64,000 nt of DNA from positions 1 to 64,000 of the forward strand of contig JACKPL010000004.1 of NCBI GenBank assembly GCA_024233545.1. The letters are read 5' to 3'. The notes under the pieces are model-generated. The model saw only the letters and a list, made by a program, of their open reading frames with translations, was not told where the DNA came from and searched no databases. Origin of the DNA: a bacterium. GTDB lineage: Bacteria > Auribacterota > Auribacteria > Auribacterales > Auribacteraceae. A program made the translations under genes and the position numbers. How positions within the stretch are numbered: the stretch's first letter is position 1; each line of letters opens with the position of its first letter. Below are positions 19,694-29,559 of this stretch, in pieces.

Positions 19694-20149
19694 ATGCAAT
19701 CTTCACAAAGATTCTTATTGTTCTGTATCTTATTGTACATTATACTGGCTGTGGGATGCCGTTCGGATGATTCGGAATTTACCCTCCTCTCAATTAAAGG
19801 GGAAAAACTTTTTGTCGAAATTGCAGATGAACCGCATGAACGACAGCAAGGGCTGATGTTCCGAAAATCTTTGCCGGAGAACAGAGGGATGCTGTTCGTA
19901 TTCGATGAGGAAGATTATCGGTCGTTCTGGATGCGCAATACACGAATTCCTTTATCTCTTGCATATATCCATGCTGATGGAAGAATATCAGAAATTGTTG
20001 TGCTTCATCCGTTCGATGAACGTCCTCTAAAGTCTAAATCAAAAGTAAAGTATGCACTTGAAGTGAATATAGGGTGGTTTGAAAAACATGGCATTCGACA
20101 AGGCGATCGAATTATTATAGTACCAAAAAGCAACACCCAAATCGAATGA
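19694..20149 (+). CDS. DUF192 family lipoprotein
   Basis: A lipoprotein signal peptide ends in the lipobox LAVGC (Cys22), so the mature 130-residue protein is probably membrane-anchored on the periplasmic side. The rest is a DUF192 domain: VEIADEPHERQQGLMFR, the central MLFVFDEED, FWMRNTRIPL, and the closing YALEVNIGWFEKHGIRQGD. DUF192 proteins are widespread, small beta-rich proteins of uncertain function; no enzymatic role is claimed here. The ribosome site (AGGAAAG) directly precedes ATG 19694. The gene lies 44 bases after rng and just before a sensor-kinase gene. Confidence 0.88.
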   Translation: MQSSQRFLLFCILLYIILAVGCRSDDSEFTLLSIKGEKLFVEIADEPHERQQGLMFRKSLPENRGMLFVFDEEDYRSFWMRNTRIPLSLAYIHADGRISEIVVLHPFDERPLKSKSKVKYALEVNIGWFEKHGIRQGDRIIIVPKSNTQIE

Positions 20150-20164
20150 TAGGATATATCTATT

Positions 20165-21391
20165 ATGCCAGATACCATTCTGGTTGTAGGCCGCAATGCA
20201 GTTAAATTAAAATATTTAAAGTCTCTTTTATCTTTTCATGAATATGAAATTATAGAATATTCCAATTTCTATAATACGCTCAAATTGCTTCAATTAGCCC
20301 ATAGTAATATTTCGCTTATTGTTTTTCATTTCGATCGAAATGAAAATAAAAATGCAGAGCATCTTATTGAACGTATTCGGCAAGAAACACGGTATACGAA
20401 AATTCCTATTATGGTTTTAGGTGAGTTCTCTTATAAGGAAAACGTGCATTTGCGAAGAATCGGCATTGAGGGTATATTTAATCACGATTTACCTGATAAG
20501 GTTATTGTTCGGAAAATAGGAAATTTCATTAAACGGAAACGCCATGAAATTAAGTTTACTTCTCATGCACACCTCGCTCGGCAAACACCTCTCGAAGAAG
20601 ACCCTGTGTTTCAGAAAAACTCTATTTCATCCGAACAGTTATTAACCCTCATCGAGATTCTTAACTTAATTCATATGGCGAGAAATCTTGATGTTTTGAT
20701 GAGTTTTATTTTTAAAGAAGTAAACCGTCTAATCCCATTCCATAGTATAAGCATTACTTTAAAAAATACCTTTGATGATAAACTAATGCTCTATTTCCGA
20801 GATTCTCAAGATTCCAAAGTTTTGAATAAGAAACCGATAACATTAAGTACAACGAACGGGCCGGGCAGGGTCTTTTCAGTACCGCATACTCTATTGCAGT
20901 CCGATACTCATGCTAATGCGACAATACAATTTGAATTTGAAGAGGTATTAAACTTTAACGATGTATTATTGTCTTCTATTAGATCGGCGGTCATTGTGCC
21001 TCTTATAGCAGATCGGGAAGTAATCGGAACATTAAATTTAGGGCATAATGAAATCGGGTTTTATACAGAAGATAAATTACGTGTTTTACGTGCTGTTACT
21101 CCCCACATTACTATTGCTATCGAAAATGCACGGTTGGCGGAAGAGGTCAGGGAGTTGTCGAATCAGCTTGAACATGCAATGGAAGAAAAAGATGCTGAAA
21201 TTCAAAAAAAATATTATCACCTCTCCCTTTTGAATAATGTTGGATACGCAATGCAAGGAGCTGTAGACCTTGAAAAAGTTCTTTACCTTATTCTAACATG
21301 CGTAACTGCGGGAGGCGCAATTGGTTTTAATCGGGCAATTCTATTTAAGGTTAATTACGATACGCGAATGATTAAAGGGGTTATGGGGTAG
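20165..21391 (+). pseudogene. GAF sensor histidine kinase, N-terminal part (frameshifted)
   Basis: This is the input half of a large soluble sensor kinase. Residues about 1-120 form a receiver-like domain (begins TILVVGRNAVKLKYLKSLL). Its phospho-acceptor position is unclear: the segment reads LIVFHFD, so it may be a pseudo-receiver. A GAF domain follows (about 170-320: VLMSFIFKEVNRLIP through TPHITIAIENARLAEEV), then a coiled coil and the first part of a second GAF. The frame stops at the TAG following VMG. Adding one G to the GGGG run at 21385-21388 restores continuous GAF sequence (VGAASGDEARQIW) into the next entry. The full gene would be 20165-22575, about 800 residues. Confidence 0.82.
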
Positions 21392-21453
21392 GTGCGGCTT
21401 CAGGTGATGAAGCACGGCAAATATGGGCAAATTTATCGCGAACCAGTTGGTCA

Positions 21454-22575
21454 TTGGATGATTTTTTAAAAGAATGCAACTACATCAATCTACCCAAAAG
21501 CAATCTCGATCGAATTGCTAATACTATTGAAGTTTCCCTTGATGACAGTTCGGACTTTATTGTTATGAGCGTTCAGGAAAAACGCCCGTTCCTTATAACC
21601 GATGCTAAAAAAGACCCGCGTGTAAACCGTTTAATAAAAGAAAAACTTGATGTAGAAGAATTCGTAATAGTTCCACTGCTTGCTCATGATAAAGTAATCG
21701 GCGTTATTATTGCCGATAACCTCTTTAGTGGTAATATCATAGATGAAAACAACGTTCAATTGCTCTCCACATTTGCAAATCAGGCAGGGCTTGCTTTTGA
21801 ACGGGCCGAAGCACATGATAACCTTGCAAAAAAAATGGAAGAATTGGGGCAGGCATATGTAAAATTGCAGGAAACCCAAGACAAACTTGTCCGCTCAGAA
21901 CGGTTGGCGACAATAGGAAAGATGGCCGCTCATGTCGCGCATGAAATTCGCAATCCATTGGCGACTATCGGTGGGTTTGCTCATGCAATGTGTAAGTATC
22001 CACATGACAAAAAAAAAGTCGAAACAAATGCTGAAATCATTCGTGACGAGGTCTATCGCCTTGAACGGATTTTGCAAAATGTCCTTGATTTTACTAAACC
22101 GACGTTACCTACTTTACGGCGTGAAAGCCTTAATAAAGTAGTGAATGACACGATTATTTTATTGCATAAAGAAATTGAAGAGAATAGTATTGTATTACGA
22201 TCATCATTTGATGAGAATATCCCTGAAATACTGTTTGATTCACAGCAAATCAAACAAGCGATGATTAACATTTTAAAGAATGCTGTTTATTCTATCCTCG
22301 AGCGCCAAGATAAAACCGCAGACGCTGTAATAGGTATATCTACATCGTTGTCGAAAAAGCACGTTAAATTGACCGTCTCAGACACTGGCAATGGCATGAC
22401 AAAAGATGTTTTAGAGAATATTTTTAATCCGTTTTTTACTACACGCCCTGGGGGATCAGGATTGGGATTGGCGGTAACACACAAAATTGTCGAAGACCAT
22501 GGCGGTTTTATTGAAGTCAACAGTCATGTCGGGTTCGGTTCTGAAATTATCGTTTACCTGCCACTCCAGCAATAG
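21454..22575 (+). CDS. GAF sensor histidine kinase, C-terminal catalytic part
   Basis: Continuation of the preceding entry in another frame. It holds the rest of the second GAF domain (FVIVPLLAHDKVIGVI, NQAGLAFERAEAHD), a HisKA domain with the phospho-acceptor in AHVAHEIRNPL, and a HATPase domain with the N box region QAMINILKNAVYS, G1 DTGNGM, FNPFFTTRPGGSGLGL (F and G2 boxes) and a closing GFGSEIIVYLP. The ATG at 21454 is only the first start codon after the frameshift, not a likely native start. The 'FTTRPGGSGLGL' wording is that of NtrB-like soluble kinases. The partner is probably the receiver gene 17 bases downstream. Confidence 0.88.
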   Translation: MDDFLKECNYINLPKSNLDRIANTIEVSLDDSSDFIVMSVQEKRPFLITDAKKDPRVNRLIKEKLDVEEFVIVPLLAHDKVIGVIIADNLFSGNIIDENNVQLLSTFANQAGLAFERAEAHDNLAKKMEELGQAYVKLQETQDKLVRSERLATIGKMAAHVAHEIRNPLATIGGFAHAMCKYPHDKKKVETNAEIIRDEVYRLERILQNVLDFTKPTLPTLRRESLNKVVNDTIILLHKEIEENSIVLRSSFDENIPEILFDSQQIKQAMINILKNAVYSILERQDKTADAVIGISTSLSKKHVKLTVSDTGNGMTKDVLENIFNPFFTTRPGGSGLGLAVTHKIVEDHGGFIEVNSHVGFGSEIIVYLPLQQ

Positions 22576-22592
22576 CTGAGAAAGGAGGAAAC

Positions 22593-22967
22593 ATGCATGA
22601 ACATGTATTAGTTGTAGAAGATGACCGAAATCAAGGAAAACTCTATGCTGAAGAACTGAGAGAAGAAGGGTATAGCGTAACTATTGCTACAAGCGGTGCT
22701 GAAGCGTTGGATATTATACGCTCACAACGAATTGAGCTTGTTGTCCTTGATATATGTATGCCCGGAAAAGACGGCATTGAAACGTTATCGGATATTATGG
22801 CGATCGATAACCATATGCCAGTTGTTATCAATAGTGCCTACGGGACGTATCGTGACAATTTCATGACATGGGCGGCGGATGCATTTGTCGTAAAATCATC
22901 GAATTTATCAGAATTAAAGTCAACTGTCCGTTTGACTCTTGATAAAAAGATGTCAGAACATCACTAA
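22593..22967 (+). CDS. Single-domain response regulator
   Basis: A stand-alone receiver (124 residues) without an output domain. The acidic pocket is VVEDD, the phospho-acceptor is Asp53 in VVLDICMPGKDG, the switch residue is the Ser of INSAYG, and the conserved lysine is in FVVKSS. A strong AAGGAGG site precedes ATG 22593. It follows the GAF kinase gene by 17 bases and is presumably its phosphorylation target, acting by protein contact or as a phosphorelay intermediate. The gene is immediately upstream of glgC, so a link to control of glycogen metabolism is possible but only inferred from position. Confidence 0.9.
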   Translation: MHEHVLVVEDDRNQGKLYAEELREEGYSVTIATSGAEALDIIRSQRIELVVLDICMPGKDGIETLSDIMAIDNHMPVVINSAYGTYRDNFMTWAADAFVVKSSNLSELKSTVRLTLDKKMSEHH

Positions 22968-22996
22968 AATGCGGTTATTTAGATGGTTATCGTATA

Positions 22997-24244
22997 ATGA
23001 ATTATGTTATAGGTAATAAAAGTTTATTGACGTTTGTACTCGCCGGCGGAAAGGGAGAACGGTTATATCCGTTGACTAAAGACCGTGCAAAACCGGCCGT
23101 TCCATTTGGCGGTATGTATCGTATTATAGATTTCACTTTGTCTAATTGTCTTAATTCCGGTATTCGGAAAATTATTGTTCTTACCCAATATAAATCAATG
23201 TCTTTGAACCGCCACTTGAATAGGGGGTGGGACATTTTTAACGACGAACTCGGCGAGTTTATTCAAATTATTCCACCGCAACAGCGTGTATCTTCCAGTT
23301 GGTATAAAGGAACAGCTGATGCAATCTATCAGAACATTTATACCATTGAACATTATAAACCCGACATCATTCTTATTTTATCAGGCGACCATATTTATAA
23401 AATGGACTATCGGCGTATGGTCGAATACCATCTTTCTAAAGATGCAGACCTCACTATCAGCGCGCTTGAAGTTGATACTAAAGAAGCTAGTCAGTTTGGT
23501 ATTATCGGTGTTGACGAGAATAATAGAGTAATCGGTTTTCAGGAAAAACCTAAAAAACCGGTAAGTATTCCCGGCAAACCGGGGAAAGCCCTCGCGTCTA
23601 TGGGGATTTATATTTTTAATACTGAATGTTTGATTCGCAGTCTTAGTGTTGATGCAAAAAAAGACAGTTCCCATGATTTTGGGAAAGATATAATTCCTCA
23701 GCTTTTTAGTTCCGGTAAAAAAGTGTATATATTTCCGTTTATCGATGAAAACAAAAAAGAGACTCTTTATTGGCGCGATGTCGGTACTATCGAATCATAT
23801 TATGAAGCTAATATGGATCTTGTTCAGGTCGACCCGTTGTGCAATTTATACGATTCTGCGTGGCCTTTAAGAACATATATGGAACAAGCACCTCCAGCAA
23901 AAACTGTTTTTGCTCAGGAAAAAGAAAAAAACGGTCGTCTGGGCATAGCGCTCGATTCAATTATTTCAAACGGATGCATTATTAGCGGAGGTCGTGTGCA
24001 ACGGTCTGTCTTGTCTCCCTATGTACGCATCAATAGTTATGCTGAAGTATATGATTCTATTTTAATGGAAGGGGTTGATGTCGGAAGGCGTGCGCGCATA
24101 CGTAGGGCAATCATTGATAAAGGAGTTGCCATACCGCAAGATATGTCCATAGGGTACGATAGTGTGGAAGATAAGAAGCGGTTTCTTGTGACGGATAGCG
24201 GTATTGTTGTAATACCAAAGGAAAGAAAAATTACTTTGCAATGA
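22997..24244 (+). CDS. glgC: Glucose-1-phosphate adenylyltransferase
   Basis: GlgC makes ADP-glucose from glucose-1-phosphate and ATP, the committed step of glycogen synthesis. The N-terminal domain shows VLAGGKGERLYPLT, KPAVPFGGMYRIIDF and NCLNSGIRKI; YKGTADAIYQN, LSGDHIYKMDY and GIIGVDENNRVIGFQEKP follow, then WRDVGTIESYYEANMDL. The C-terminal left-handed beta-helix (about 310-415) is complete. Length 415 is normal. The first of a run glgC-glgA-galT-like-GH57, it is separated from glgA by 91 bases that contain a hairpin. Confidence 0.96.
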   Translation: MNYVIGNKSLLTFVLAGGKGERLYPLTKDRAKPAVPFGGMYRIIDFTLSNCLNSGIRKIIVLTQYKSMSLNRHLNRGWDIFNDELGEFIQIIPPQQRVSSSWYKGTADAIYQNIYTIEHYKPDIILILSGDHIYKMDYRRMVEYHLSKDADLTISALEVDTKEASQFGIIGVDENNRVIGFQEKPKKPVSIPGKPGKALASMGIYIFNTECLIRSLSVDAKKDSSHDFGKDIIPQLFSSGKKVYIFPFIDENKKETLYWRDVGTIESYYEANMDLVQVDPLCNLYDSAWPLRTYMEQAPPAKTVFAQEKEKNGRLGIALDSIISNGCIISGGRVQRSVLSPYVRINSYAEVYDSILMEGVDVGRRARIRRAIIDKGVAIPQDMSIGYDSVEDKKRFLVTDSGIVVIPKERKITLQ

Positions 24245-24280
24245 TATGCAACTCATCTTATAATCGGGCTATACAAAAAA

Positions 24281-24305
24281 TATAATGATGTTGGCAATCA
24301 TTATA
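24281..24305 (+). other. Hairpin in the glgC-glgA gap
   Basis: A perfect 9-base inverted repeat (TATAATGAT / ATCATTATA) with a 7-base loop lies 30 bases upstream of the glgA start, ahead of its strong AGGAGG ribosome site. No T-run follows, so it is not a typical terminator. It could be a transcript-processing or stabilising structure, or a palindromic operator. Its function is unknown. Confidence 0.4.
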
Positions 24306-24335
24306 TGCAATGCATGAATACGTAGGAGGAGAATC

Positions 24336-25826
24336 ATGCCAAATAATCTCAATATCTTATTTGCTGCAAGTGAAGTTGTTCCATTTGCTAAAACCGGTGG
24401 TCTGGCTGATGTGGCGGGTGCATTGCCCGTTGCCTTGGAAGAACTTGGACACAAAGTTAAAGTAGTGATGCCATATTATCAAATGGTAAAAAAATCCAGA
24501 AAATCCATTAAAGATACCGAAAAATCAGTCTTGATTGAAATCAATGACAGAATCGTAGAAGGCAAGATTTATCAGAGTAAAATAGGCAAAAATGTTACCG
24601 TATATCTAATTGAGAATGAAGCTTATTATAACCGTCAAGAATTGTATCGCACGACAGAAGGGGATTATCCCGATAACGCAGAGCGGTATATTTTCTTTTC
24701 TAAAGCAGTGTTAGAAGTGGCAAAAATATTCAAATTTCAGCCCGATATCGTTCATTGTAATGATTGGCAGACAGGTCTTGTACCGGTTCTCTTAAAAGTT
24801 AAAGAGCAAAAAAATCCGTTCTTTGAAAATACTGCGTCTGTCTTCACAATTCATAACCTTGCGTATCAAGGATTATTCTGGCATTTGGATATGCCGTTAA
24901 CGAATTTGCCGTGGAGTATTTTTAATCAGGAAGGCATTGAATATTACGGAAATATCAATTTGATGAAGGCAGGAATTGTTTTTTCCGATGTTGTCAATAC
25001 AGTGAGTAAAAAATACAGTAAAGAAATTCAAACCGAAGAGTTCGGATGCGGTCTTGAAGGAGTCCTTCAAAACCGGCAGAATGATTTATATGGTATTGTA
25101 AATGGTGTGGATTATAGCCAGTGGAATCCTGAATCTGACAAACTAATCAAAAGTAATTTTTCTTCATCTGACCTTAATGGCAAAAAAGTGTGTAGAGAAG
25201 ACTTATTGCAAGAATTTGGGCTCAAGAATAAACCAAGCGCACCTATAATCGGTATTATTTCTCGATTAGCCGATCAAAAAGGCTTTGATTTGTTAGCCGA
25301 ACAAATAAACGCTATTCTTCAATTCGATCTTTTCCTCGTATTATTGGGGACTGGCGAAGAAAAATATCACGTCTTATTTAAAGAAATAGCGAAAAAATAT
25401 TCAAAAAAAGTAGGGATTAAATTAACGTTCGATAATACTGTCGCTCATAAAATTGAAGCCGGTTCGGATATTTTCCTTATGCCTTCGCAGTATGAGCCAT
25501 GCGGTTTAAACCAAATGTATAGCCTGAAATACGGTACTATTCCTGTCGTTCGTGCTACAGGCGGTTTAGATGACACTATAACTAATTATAATCCCAAAAC
25601 CGGAAAAGGGAATGGGTTTAAGTTTAAACCCTATACAGGAAAAGCATTGCTATCGAAAATCGAAGAAGCAGTCACTGTTTATAAATCTAAAAAAGATTGG
25701 AAAAAGCTCCTTGTCAATGCTTTTGAATGCGACTTTTCGTGGAATGCATCTGCCCGTGAATACAGTAAATTGTATTTGAAGGCGTTGGAAAAAAAAAGTA
25801 ATCAACCGTTATTAGTGATGGTATAA
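24336..25826 (+). CDS. glgA: Glycogen synthase (ADP-glucose, GT5)
   Basis: GlgA extends alpha-1,4-glucan chains from ADP-glucose. The N-terminal Rossmann domain has AASEVVPFAKTGGLADV, the KTGGL ADP-glucose-binding loop. HCNDWQTGLVPV and FTIHNLAYQG follow, then NGVDYSQWNP. The C-terminal domain has ISRLADQKGFDL and MPSQYEPCGLNQMYSLKYGT, the E(x)7E-like catalytic region, plus RATGGLDDT. At 496 residues it is full length. It has an AGGAGGAG ribosome site before ATG 24336, and a strong terminator follows at 25861. With glgC upstream and the GH57 enzyme downstream it forms an alpha-glucan storage block; no glgB or glgP is in the window. Confidence 0.96.
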   Translation: MPNNLNILFAASEVVPFAKTGGLADVAGALPVALEELGHKVKVVMPYYQMVKKSRKSIKDTEKSVLIEINDRIVEGKIYQSKIGKNVTVYLIENEAYYNRQELYRTTEGDYPDNAERYIFFSKAVLEVAKIFKFQPDIVHCNDWQTGLVPVLLKVKEQKNPFFENTASVFTIHNLAYQGLFWHLDMPLTNLPWSIFNQEGIEYYGNINLMKAGIVFSDVVNTVSKKYSKEIQTEEFGCGLEGVLQNRQNDLYGIVNGVDYSQWNPESDKLIKSNFSSSDLNGKKVCREDLLQEFGLKNKPSAPIIGIISRLADQKGFDLLAEQINAILQFDLFLVLLGTGEEKYHVLFKEIAKKYSKKVGIKLTFDNTVAHKIEAGSDIFLMPSQYEPCGLNQMYSLKYGTIPVVRATGGLDDTITNYNPKTGKGNGFKFKPYTGKALLSKIEEAVTVYKSKKDWKKLLVNAFECDFSWNASAREYSKLYLKALEKKSNQPLLVMV

Positions 25827-25860
25827 AACAGTCTGTGCAATTGTTAATTATCACATAATA

Positions 25861-25913
25861 AATGCGGATGTACACAGAGTTGTTGTGCATCCGCATTTTG
25901 TTGTCTTTTTTCA
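25861..25913 (+). terminator. Rho-independent terminator after glgA
   Basis: A perfect 10-base stem (AATGCGGATG at 25861-25870 with CATCCGCATT at 25888-25897) and a 17-base loop are followed by TTTTGTTGTCTTTTTT. It lies 34 bases after the glgA stop and just before the ribosome site of the galT-like gene (AAAGGAAATTG), so it either ends the glgCA transcript or acts as an attenuator for the downstream genes. Confidence 0.82.
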
Positions 25914-25924
25914 AAAGGAAATTG

Positions 25925-26962
25925 ATGAACGAGCTTCGTGCAGATACCATTTCGAACAGTTGGACAATTATTTCGAGCGACCGGCAAAAAAGGCCTAACA
26001 ATTTTTCTTTGAAAAAGGATCACAAATCTTTTACGTCCTGTGCTTTTTGTGAAGGGAATGAGAGCCACACGCCTCCTGAAAATTATGCTGTTCGTCCAAA
26101 TTTTTCATCTGCAAACGGACCGGGATGGAATATAAGAGTTGTTCCTAATAAGTATCCTGCTGTCAAAATAGGCTCTATAGTTAATAAAGAAAGCGGTAAC
26201 GAATTCTTCAAGGCAATTCCTGCCGTCGGCAACCATGAGGTAATTATTGATTCTCCATTTCATTCTATACGGTGGGAGCATCAATCAATTTCGCATTTAT
26301 CAACTATTCTTACCGTGATACAAAACCGCCTCTCCGATCAAGAAAAAAGAAATGTCGATACTTTTGCGTTAGTTTTTAAAAATGAAGGTGAATATGCCGG
26401 CGCATCATTAGAACATCCTCATATGCAATGCATTTCTCTTCCTGTTGTTCCTCCTGTTATCGAGAGAGAATTATTGCGAGCAAGGCGTTATTATCATTTA
26501 AAAAAACGATGTATAATCTGCGATATGATTGGTTTCGAAAAACAGAATGTATCCAGAATGGTATGTGAAAATCCATCATATTCCGTTTTTTGTCCTTATG
26601 CATCACGTTTTGCCTATGAACTATGTATCGTTCCTAAAACGCATAATTACTCTTTTCTTAATACACAGCCTAATGATATAATAAATCTAGCCGATATTTT
26701 AGTCACAGTGCTTAATGCTCTAAATTCAATCCTTACTCATTTTCATTATAATGTGATATTCAAGACGGTACCGTTGATGTTGTTTGAAAAGACATTGCTT
26801 ATGCATGAAACAGGAGATGCATATCATTGGCATATTACCATTGCGCCTCGTATTTCACCTTTACAAGGAACGGATTGGGGAACTGGGGTATATGTAAACG
26901 CACAATCGCCGGAAAATTCTGCGAAAGTATTAAGAAAATATATAGAAAAGACTACTCAATAG
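25925..26962 (+). CDS. galT: Galactose-1-phosphate uridylyltransferase family protein
   Basis: The family moves nucleotidyl groups between sugar 1-phosphates through a nucleotidyl-histidine intermediate. Two zinc-type pairs are visible, CAFCEGNE (followed by TPPE) and CIIC. The active site is EHPHMQ, the HPH catalytic motif with its conserved Gln; the residue between is Met rather than the more common Gly or Ser. The C-terminal half ends with the conserved YHWHITIAPR and WGTGVYVN. ATG 25925 behind AAAGGAAATTG gives 345 residues, a normal length; an upstream in-frame ATG at 25862 falls inside the terminator hairpin and is rejected. Given the neighbours, an ADP-glucose-active phosphorylase-type member cannot be excluded. 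Confidence 0.88.
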   Translation: MNELRADTISNSWTIISSDRQKRPNNFSLKKDHKSFTSCAFCEGNESHTPPENYAVRPNFSSANGPGWNIRVVPNKYPAVKIGSIVNKESGNEFFKAIPAVGNHEVIIDSPFHSIRWEHQSISHLSTILTVIQNRLSDQEKRNVDTFALVFKNEGEYAGASLEHPHMQCISLPVVPPVIERELLRARRYYHLKKRCIICDMIGFEKQNVSRMVCENPSYSVFCPYASRFAYELCIVPKTHNYSFLNTQPNDIINLADILVTVLNALNSILTHFHYNVIFKTVPLMLFEKTLLMHETGDAYHWHITIAPRISPLQGTDWGTGVYVNAQSPENSAKVLRKYIEKTTQ

Positions 26963-26999
26963 TGAAAAGAATCTATGGGTATCGGGAAAAGGTGCATCA

Positions 27000-29141
27000 A
27001 TGAAAAAAATTAATTTTCTTTTTGGAATACATTGTCATCAGCCTGTGGGTAATTTTGATCATGTTTTTAGAGAATCCTTTCAGTTATGCTATGAGCCTTT
27101 TCTTGATGTTTTGAGCAGGCATCCCGGGGTGCGTTGCGCTCTTCATTATACGGGGCCGTTATTGGAATGGATTGAGCAGAATCGACCGGAATATTTCGAT
27201 AAAATCCGGATGCTCGTTGATCGAAACCAAGTAGAAATGCTCACCGGCGGTTTCTATGAACCGATCCTTAGCATCTTACCAGATCAAGATGCACACGATC
27301 AAATTGTGTATATGTCCAATTATACCCGGAAATATTTTCATTATGCCCCGAAGGGAATGTGGCTTGCCGAACGAGTATGGGAACCGGGACTGCCGTCATT
27401 GTTAAATAATGCCGGAGTAGAATATTCATTACTTGACGATTCGCATTTTCTTGCGACGGGGATGAAGCAAAATGAGATGTTCGGATATTATATTACGGAA
27501 AATAAAGGGACAACACTTAACTTATTTCCTATTAATAAAAATCTTCGATATCTAATACCCTTTAAACAGCCTGAAGACACTATCGAGTATTTTCGCAGTA
27601 TAGCAAGCGACGACCATTCTAAAGCAGTCACTATGGGTGATGATGGAGAGAAATTCGGTGTGTGGCCGAATACATATGACTGGGTATATAAACAAGGGTA
27701 TCTTGAACGATTGTTTACTTTGCTTGAAGAAAATAGTTCGTGGATATCGATGGTTACTTTTAGCGAATATATCAAAGAGAATCCGCCGAGAGAAAGGATA
27801 TATCTGCCTACTTCATCTTACGAAGAAATGTTGGAGTGGTCATTACCGGCAAGAGCAATTCCACAATATGAACATACAATTCATGAAATGAAAAAATGTC
27901 CGTCCTTTGATGATATGAAACCATTTATTCGGGGCGGGTTTTGGCGTAATTTTCTTTCTAAATACCATGAATCTAATTTAATGCATAAAAAAATGTTAAG
28001 AGTAAGTAAGCTCGTTCATACATACGCCGAAAAAGAGCTTGCTGTTAAAAAAGAGTTATGGCGTGGACAATGCAATTGTGCATATTGGCATGGGCTATTT
28101 GGCGGAACATACCTCAATTATCTTCGAAATGCAATCTATACACATCTCATTAAGGCTGAAACAATGGTTGATGCCATTGTTAAAAAAGAAAACAGTTCTG
28201 AGTGTAGGGGAATAGAGACGTATGATTATATGTGTGATGGGCAAGAGAAAGTTCTCATTTCTTCTCCGGTATTAAATATTTATATTGATCCTGCTCATTC
28301 AGGAAGTTGCTTTGAATTGGATTACAAACCTGCTTTTTTTAACGTAGCAAATACTTTTAGCCGTAAATACGAAGCATATCATGATAAACTTTTATCAATG
28401 CATAAAAACGAGCAGAATTCGGCAGATAAAGAACAACCGGCTTCTATTCATGATATGGTTGTATCAAAAGAAGATGGGTTGGAAAACTATCTTCAATACG
28501 ATACCTACTTCCGGCATTTATTTGTCGACCATTTTTTCACACCAAACATCACGTTGGAAGAATTTAAAGATGGGAAAAAATTATTTGATACTCTCAATGG
28601 CTATAAACTCATAGGAACAAGAAAAAGTAAAAAGTCAACAGAAGTTACATTACAAGCAAATCAAACAATAAAAGGGGCGAACAAGGATATTGTTATCCCG
28701 ATTGAGATTACAAAGAAATATAAACTTAATGGCGAGAATCAATTGGATGTTTCTTATATAGTTACTAATCTTTCGGAAAATTCTCCGTTAAATGATACCA
28801 ATTTTGCTTCCGAACTGAACTTAACTTTTTTGGCTGGCAACAATGATCTGAGGTATTATCTTCTCGAAAATGCGGTACGCGAGCCATTGAATAGTGTTTC
28901 AGCAGATACATTTAGCCAGTCTATTGCTTTGTGTAATGAGTGGGATCGTATAAAAATCGAAGTGTCAATGCCCAAAGCAGTAAATTTATGGCGTTTCCCA
29001 TTAGAAACGGTCTCTCAATCTGAAGGTGGTTTTGAAAAAACATACCAGCATTCTGTGATTATTCCAATTTGGAAACTCAATGTATTACCAAAACAATCGC
29101 AACAATTCAATATTTCATTAAAATTTTCTAGTGTAATCTAA
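27000..29141 (+). CDS. GH57 4-alpha-glucanotransferase / alpha-amylase
   Basis: A 713-residue glycoside hydrolase family 57 protein acting on alpha-1,4-glucans. The catalytic barrel begins with FLFGIHCHQPVGNF (GH57 region 1, HQP). Region 2 is GGFYEPIL, region 3 is WLAERVWEPG (containing the family's nucleophile Glu), region 4 is MGDDGEKFG (acid/base Asp), and a region 5-like segment is WRGQCNCAYWHGLFGG. The C-terminal 300 residues form the beta-rich domains that follow the barrel in Thermococcus-type 4-alpha-glucanotransferases. No signal peptide is seen, so it is probably cytoplasmic and acts on glycogen. It lies 37 bases after the galT-like gene and ends the glycogen block. Confidence 0.93.
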   Translation: MKKINFLFGIHCHQPVGNFDHVFRESFQLCYEPFLDVLSRHPGVRCALHYTGPLLEWIEQNRPEYFDKIRMLVDRNQVEMLTGGFYEPILSILPDQDAHDQIVYMSNYTRKYFHYAPKGMWLAERVWEPGLPSLLNNAGVEYSLLDDSHFLATGMKQNEMFGYYITENKGTTLNLFPINKNLRYLIPFKQPEDTIEYFRSIASDDHSKAVTMGDDGEKFGVWPNTYDWVYKQGYLERLFTLLEENSSWISMVTFSEYIKENPPRERIYLPTSSYEEMLEWSLPARAIPQYEHTIHEMKKCPSFDDMKPFIRGGFWRNFLSKYHESNLMHKKMLRVSKLVHTYAEKELAVKKELWRGQCNCAYWHGLFGGTYLNYLRNAIYTHLIKAETMVDAIVKKENSSECRGIETYDYMCDGQEKVLISSPVLNIYIDPAHSGSCFELDYKPAFFNVANTFSRKYEAYHDKLLSMHKNEQNSADKEQPASIHDMVVSKEDGLENYLQYDTYFRHLFVDHFFTPNITLEEFKDGKKLFDTLNGYKLIGTRKSKKSTEVTLQANQTIKGANKDIVIPIEITKKYKLNGENQLDVSYIVTNLSENSPLNDTNFASELNLTFLAGNNDLRYYLLENAVREPLNSVSADTFSQSIALCNEWDRIKIEVSMPKAVNLWRFPLETVSQSEGGFEKTYQHSVIIPIWKLNVLPKQSQQFNISLKFSSVI

Positions 29142-29559
29142 TTTTAAATGCCAGTTATGGGAGATTTATGTTAAATTGATGAAATTCTACGTAAAATTAA
29201 GACACGCCACTTATAAGATAAATTTGATTCATATATTTAGATATATTGCGTAATATTTTTTTAGTAATGATGTTATATTGATTCATTATGATCAAGTTCT
29301 TTTTTATATCAATGTTTGTTATTCTAAACTATATATTTAAAATAAATATGTAACTATCTTTAGAAAAGAATTATATAAAAAATACTATACTTTGTTGTTT
29401 TTTTATTAAGTTTTCTTGAGTTACTAATACAGATAAACGCCATTAGCGTTTTTATTAAAATACTATTTTGTAATTTATTTATTTCGCATTATTTGCAATG
29501 ACACGTTGTATAAATCAAGTAACAGAAAGAAATCGTTAAACATATTAAGGAAAATAAAT
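29142..29559. other. AT-rich intergenic stretch, left edge of accessory island
   Basis: No gene is supported in these 418 bases. The base composition is clearly richer in A+T than the flanking glycogen genes. A weak hairpin (AAACGC / GCGTTT, 5-base loop, 29435-29451) followed by T-rich sequence could terminate leftward-origin transcription. A ribosome site (TTAAGG, ending at 29550) belongs to the gene starting at 29560. No repeat or attachment site could be recognised. Confidence 0.5.

Noticed and set aside
19668..19856. A 62-codon open frame with a good AGGAG before its ATG, just after rng
   Set aside because: It lies in another frame over the DUF192 lipoprotein gene, whose own start (19694) has a ribosome site and a clear signal peptide; the short product resembles nothing.
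25862..25924. Upstream in-frame start (ATG 25862) for the galT-like gene
   Set aside because: It falls inside the terminator hairpin and adds residues unrelated to the family; ATG 25925 has a proper ribosome site.
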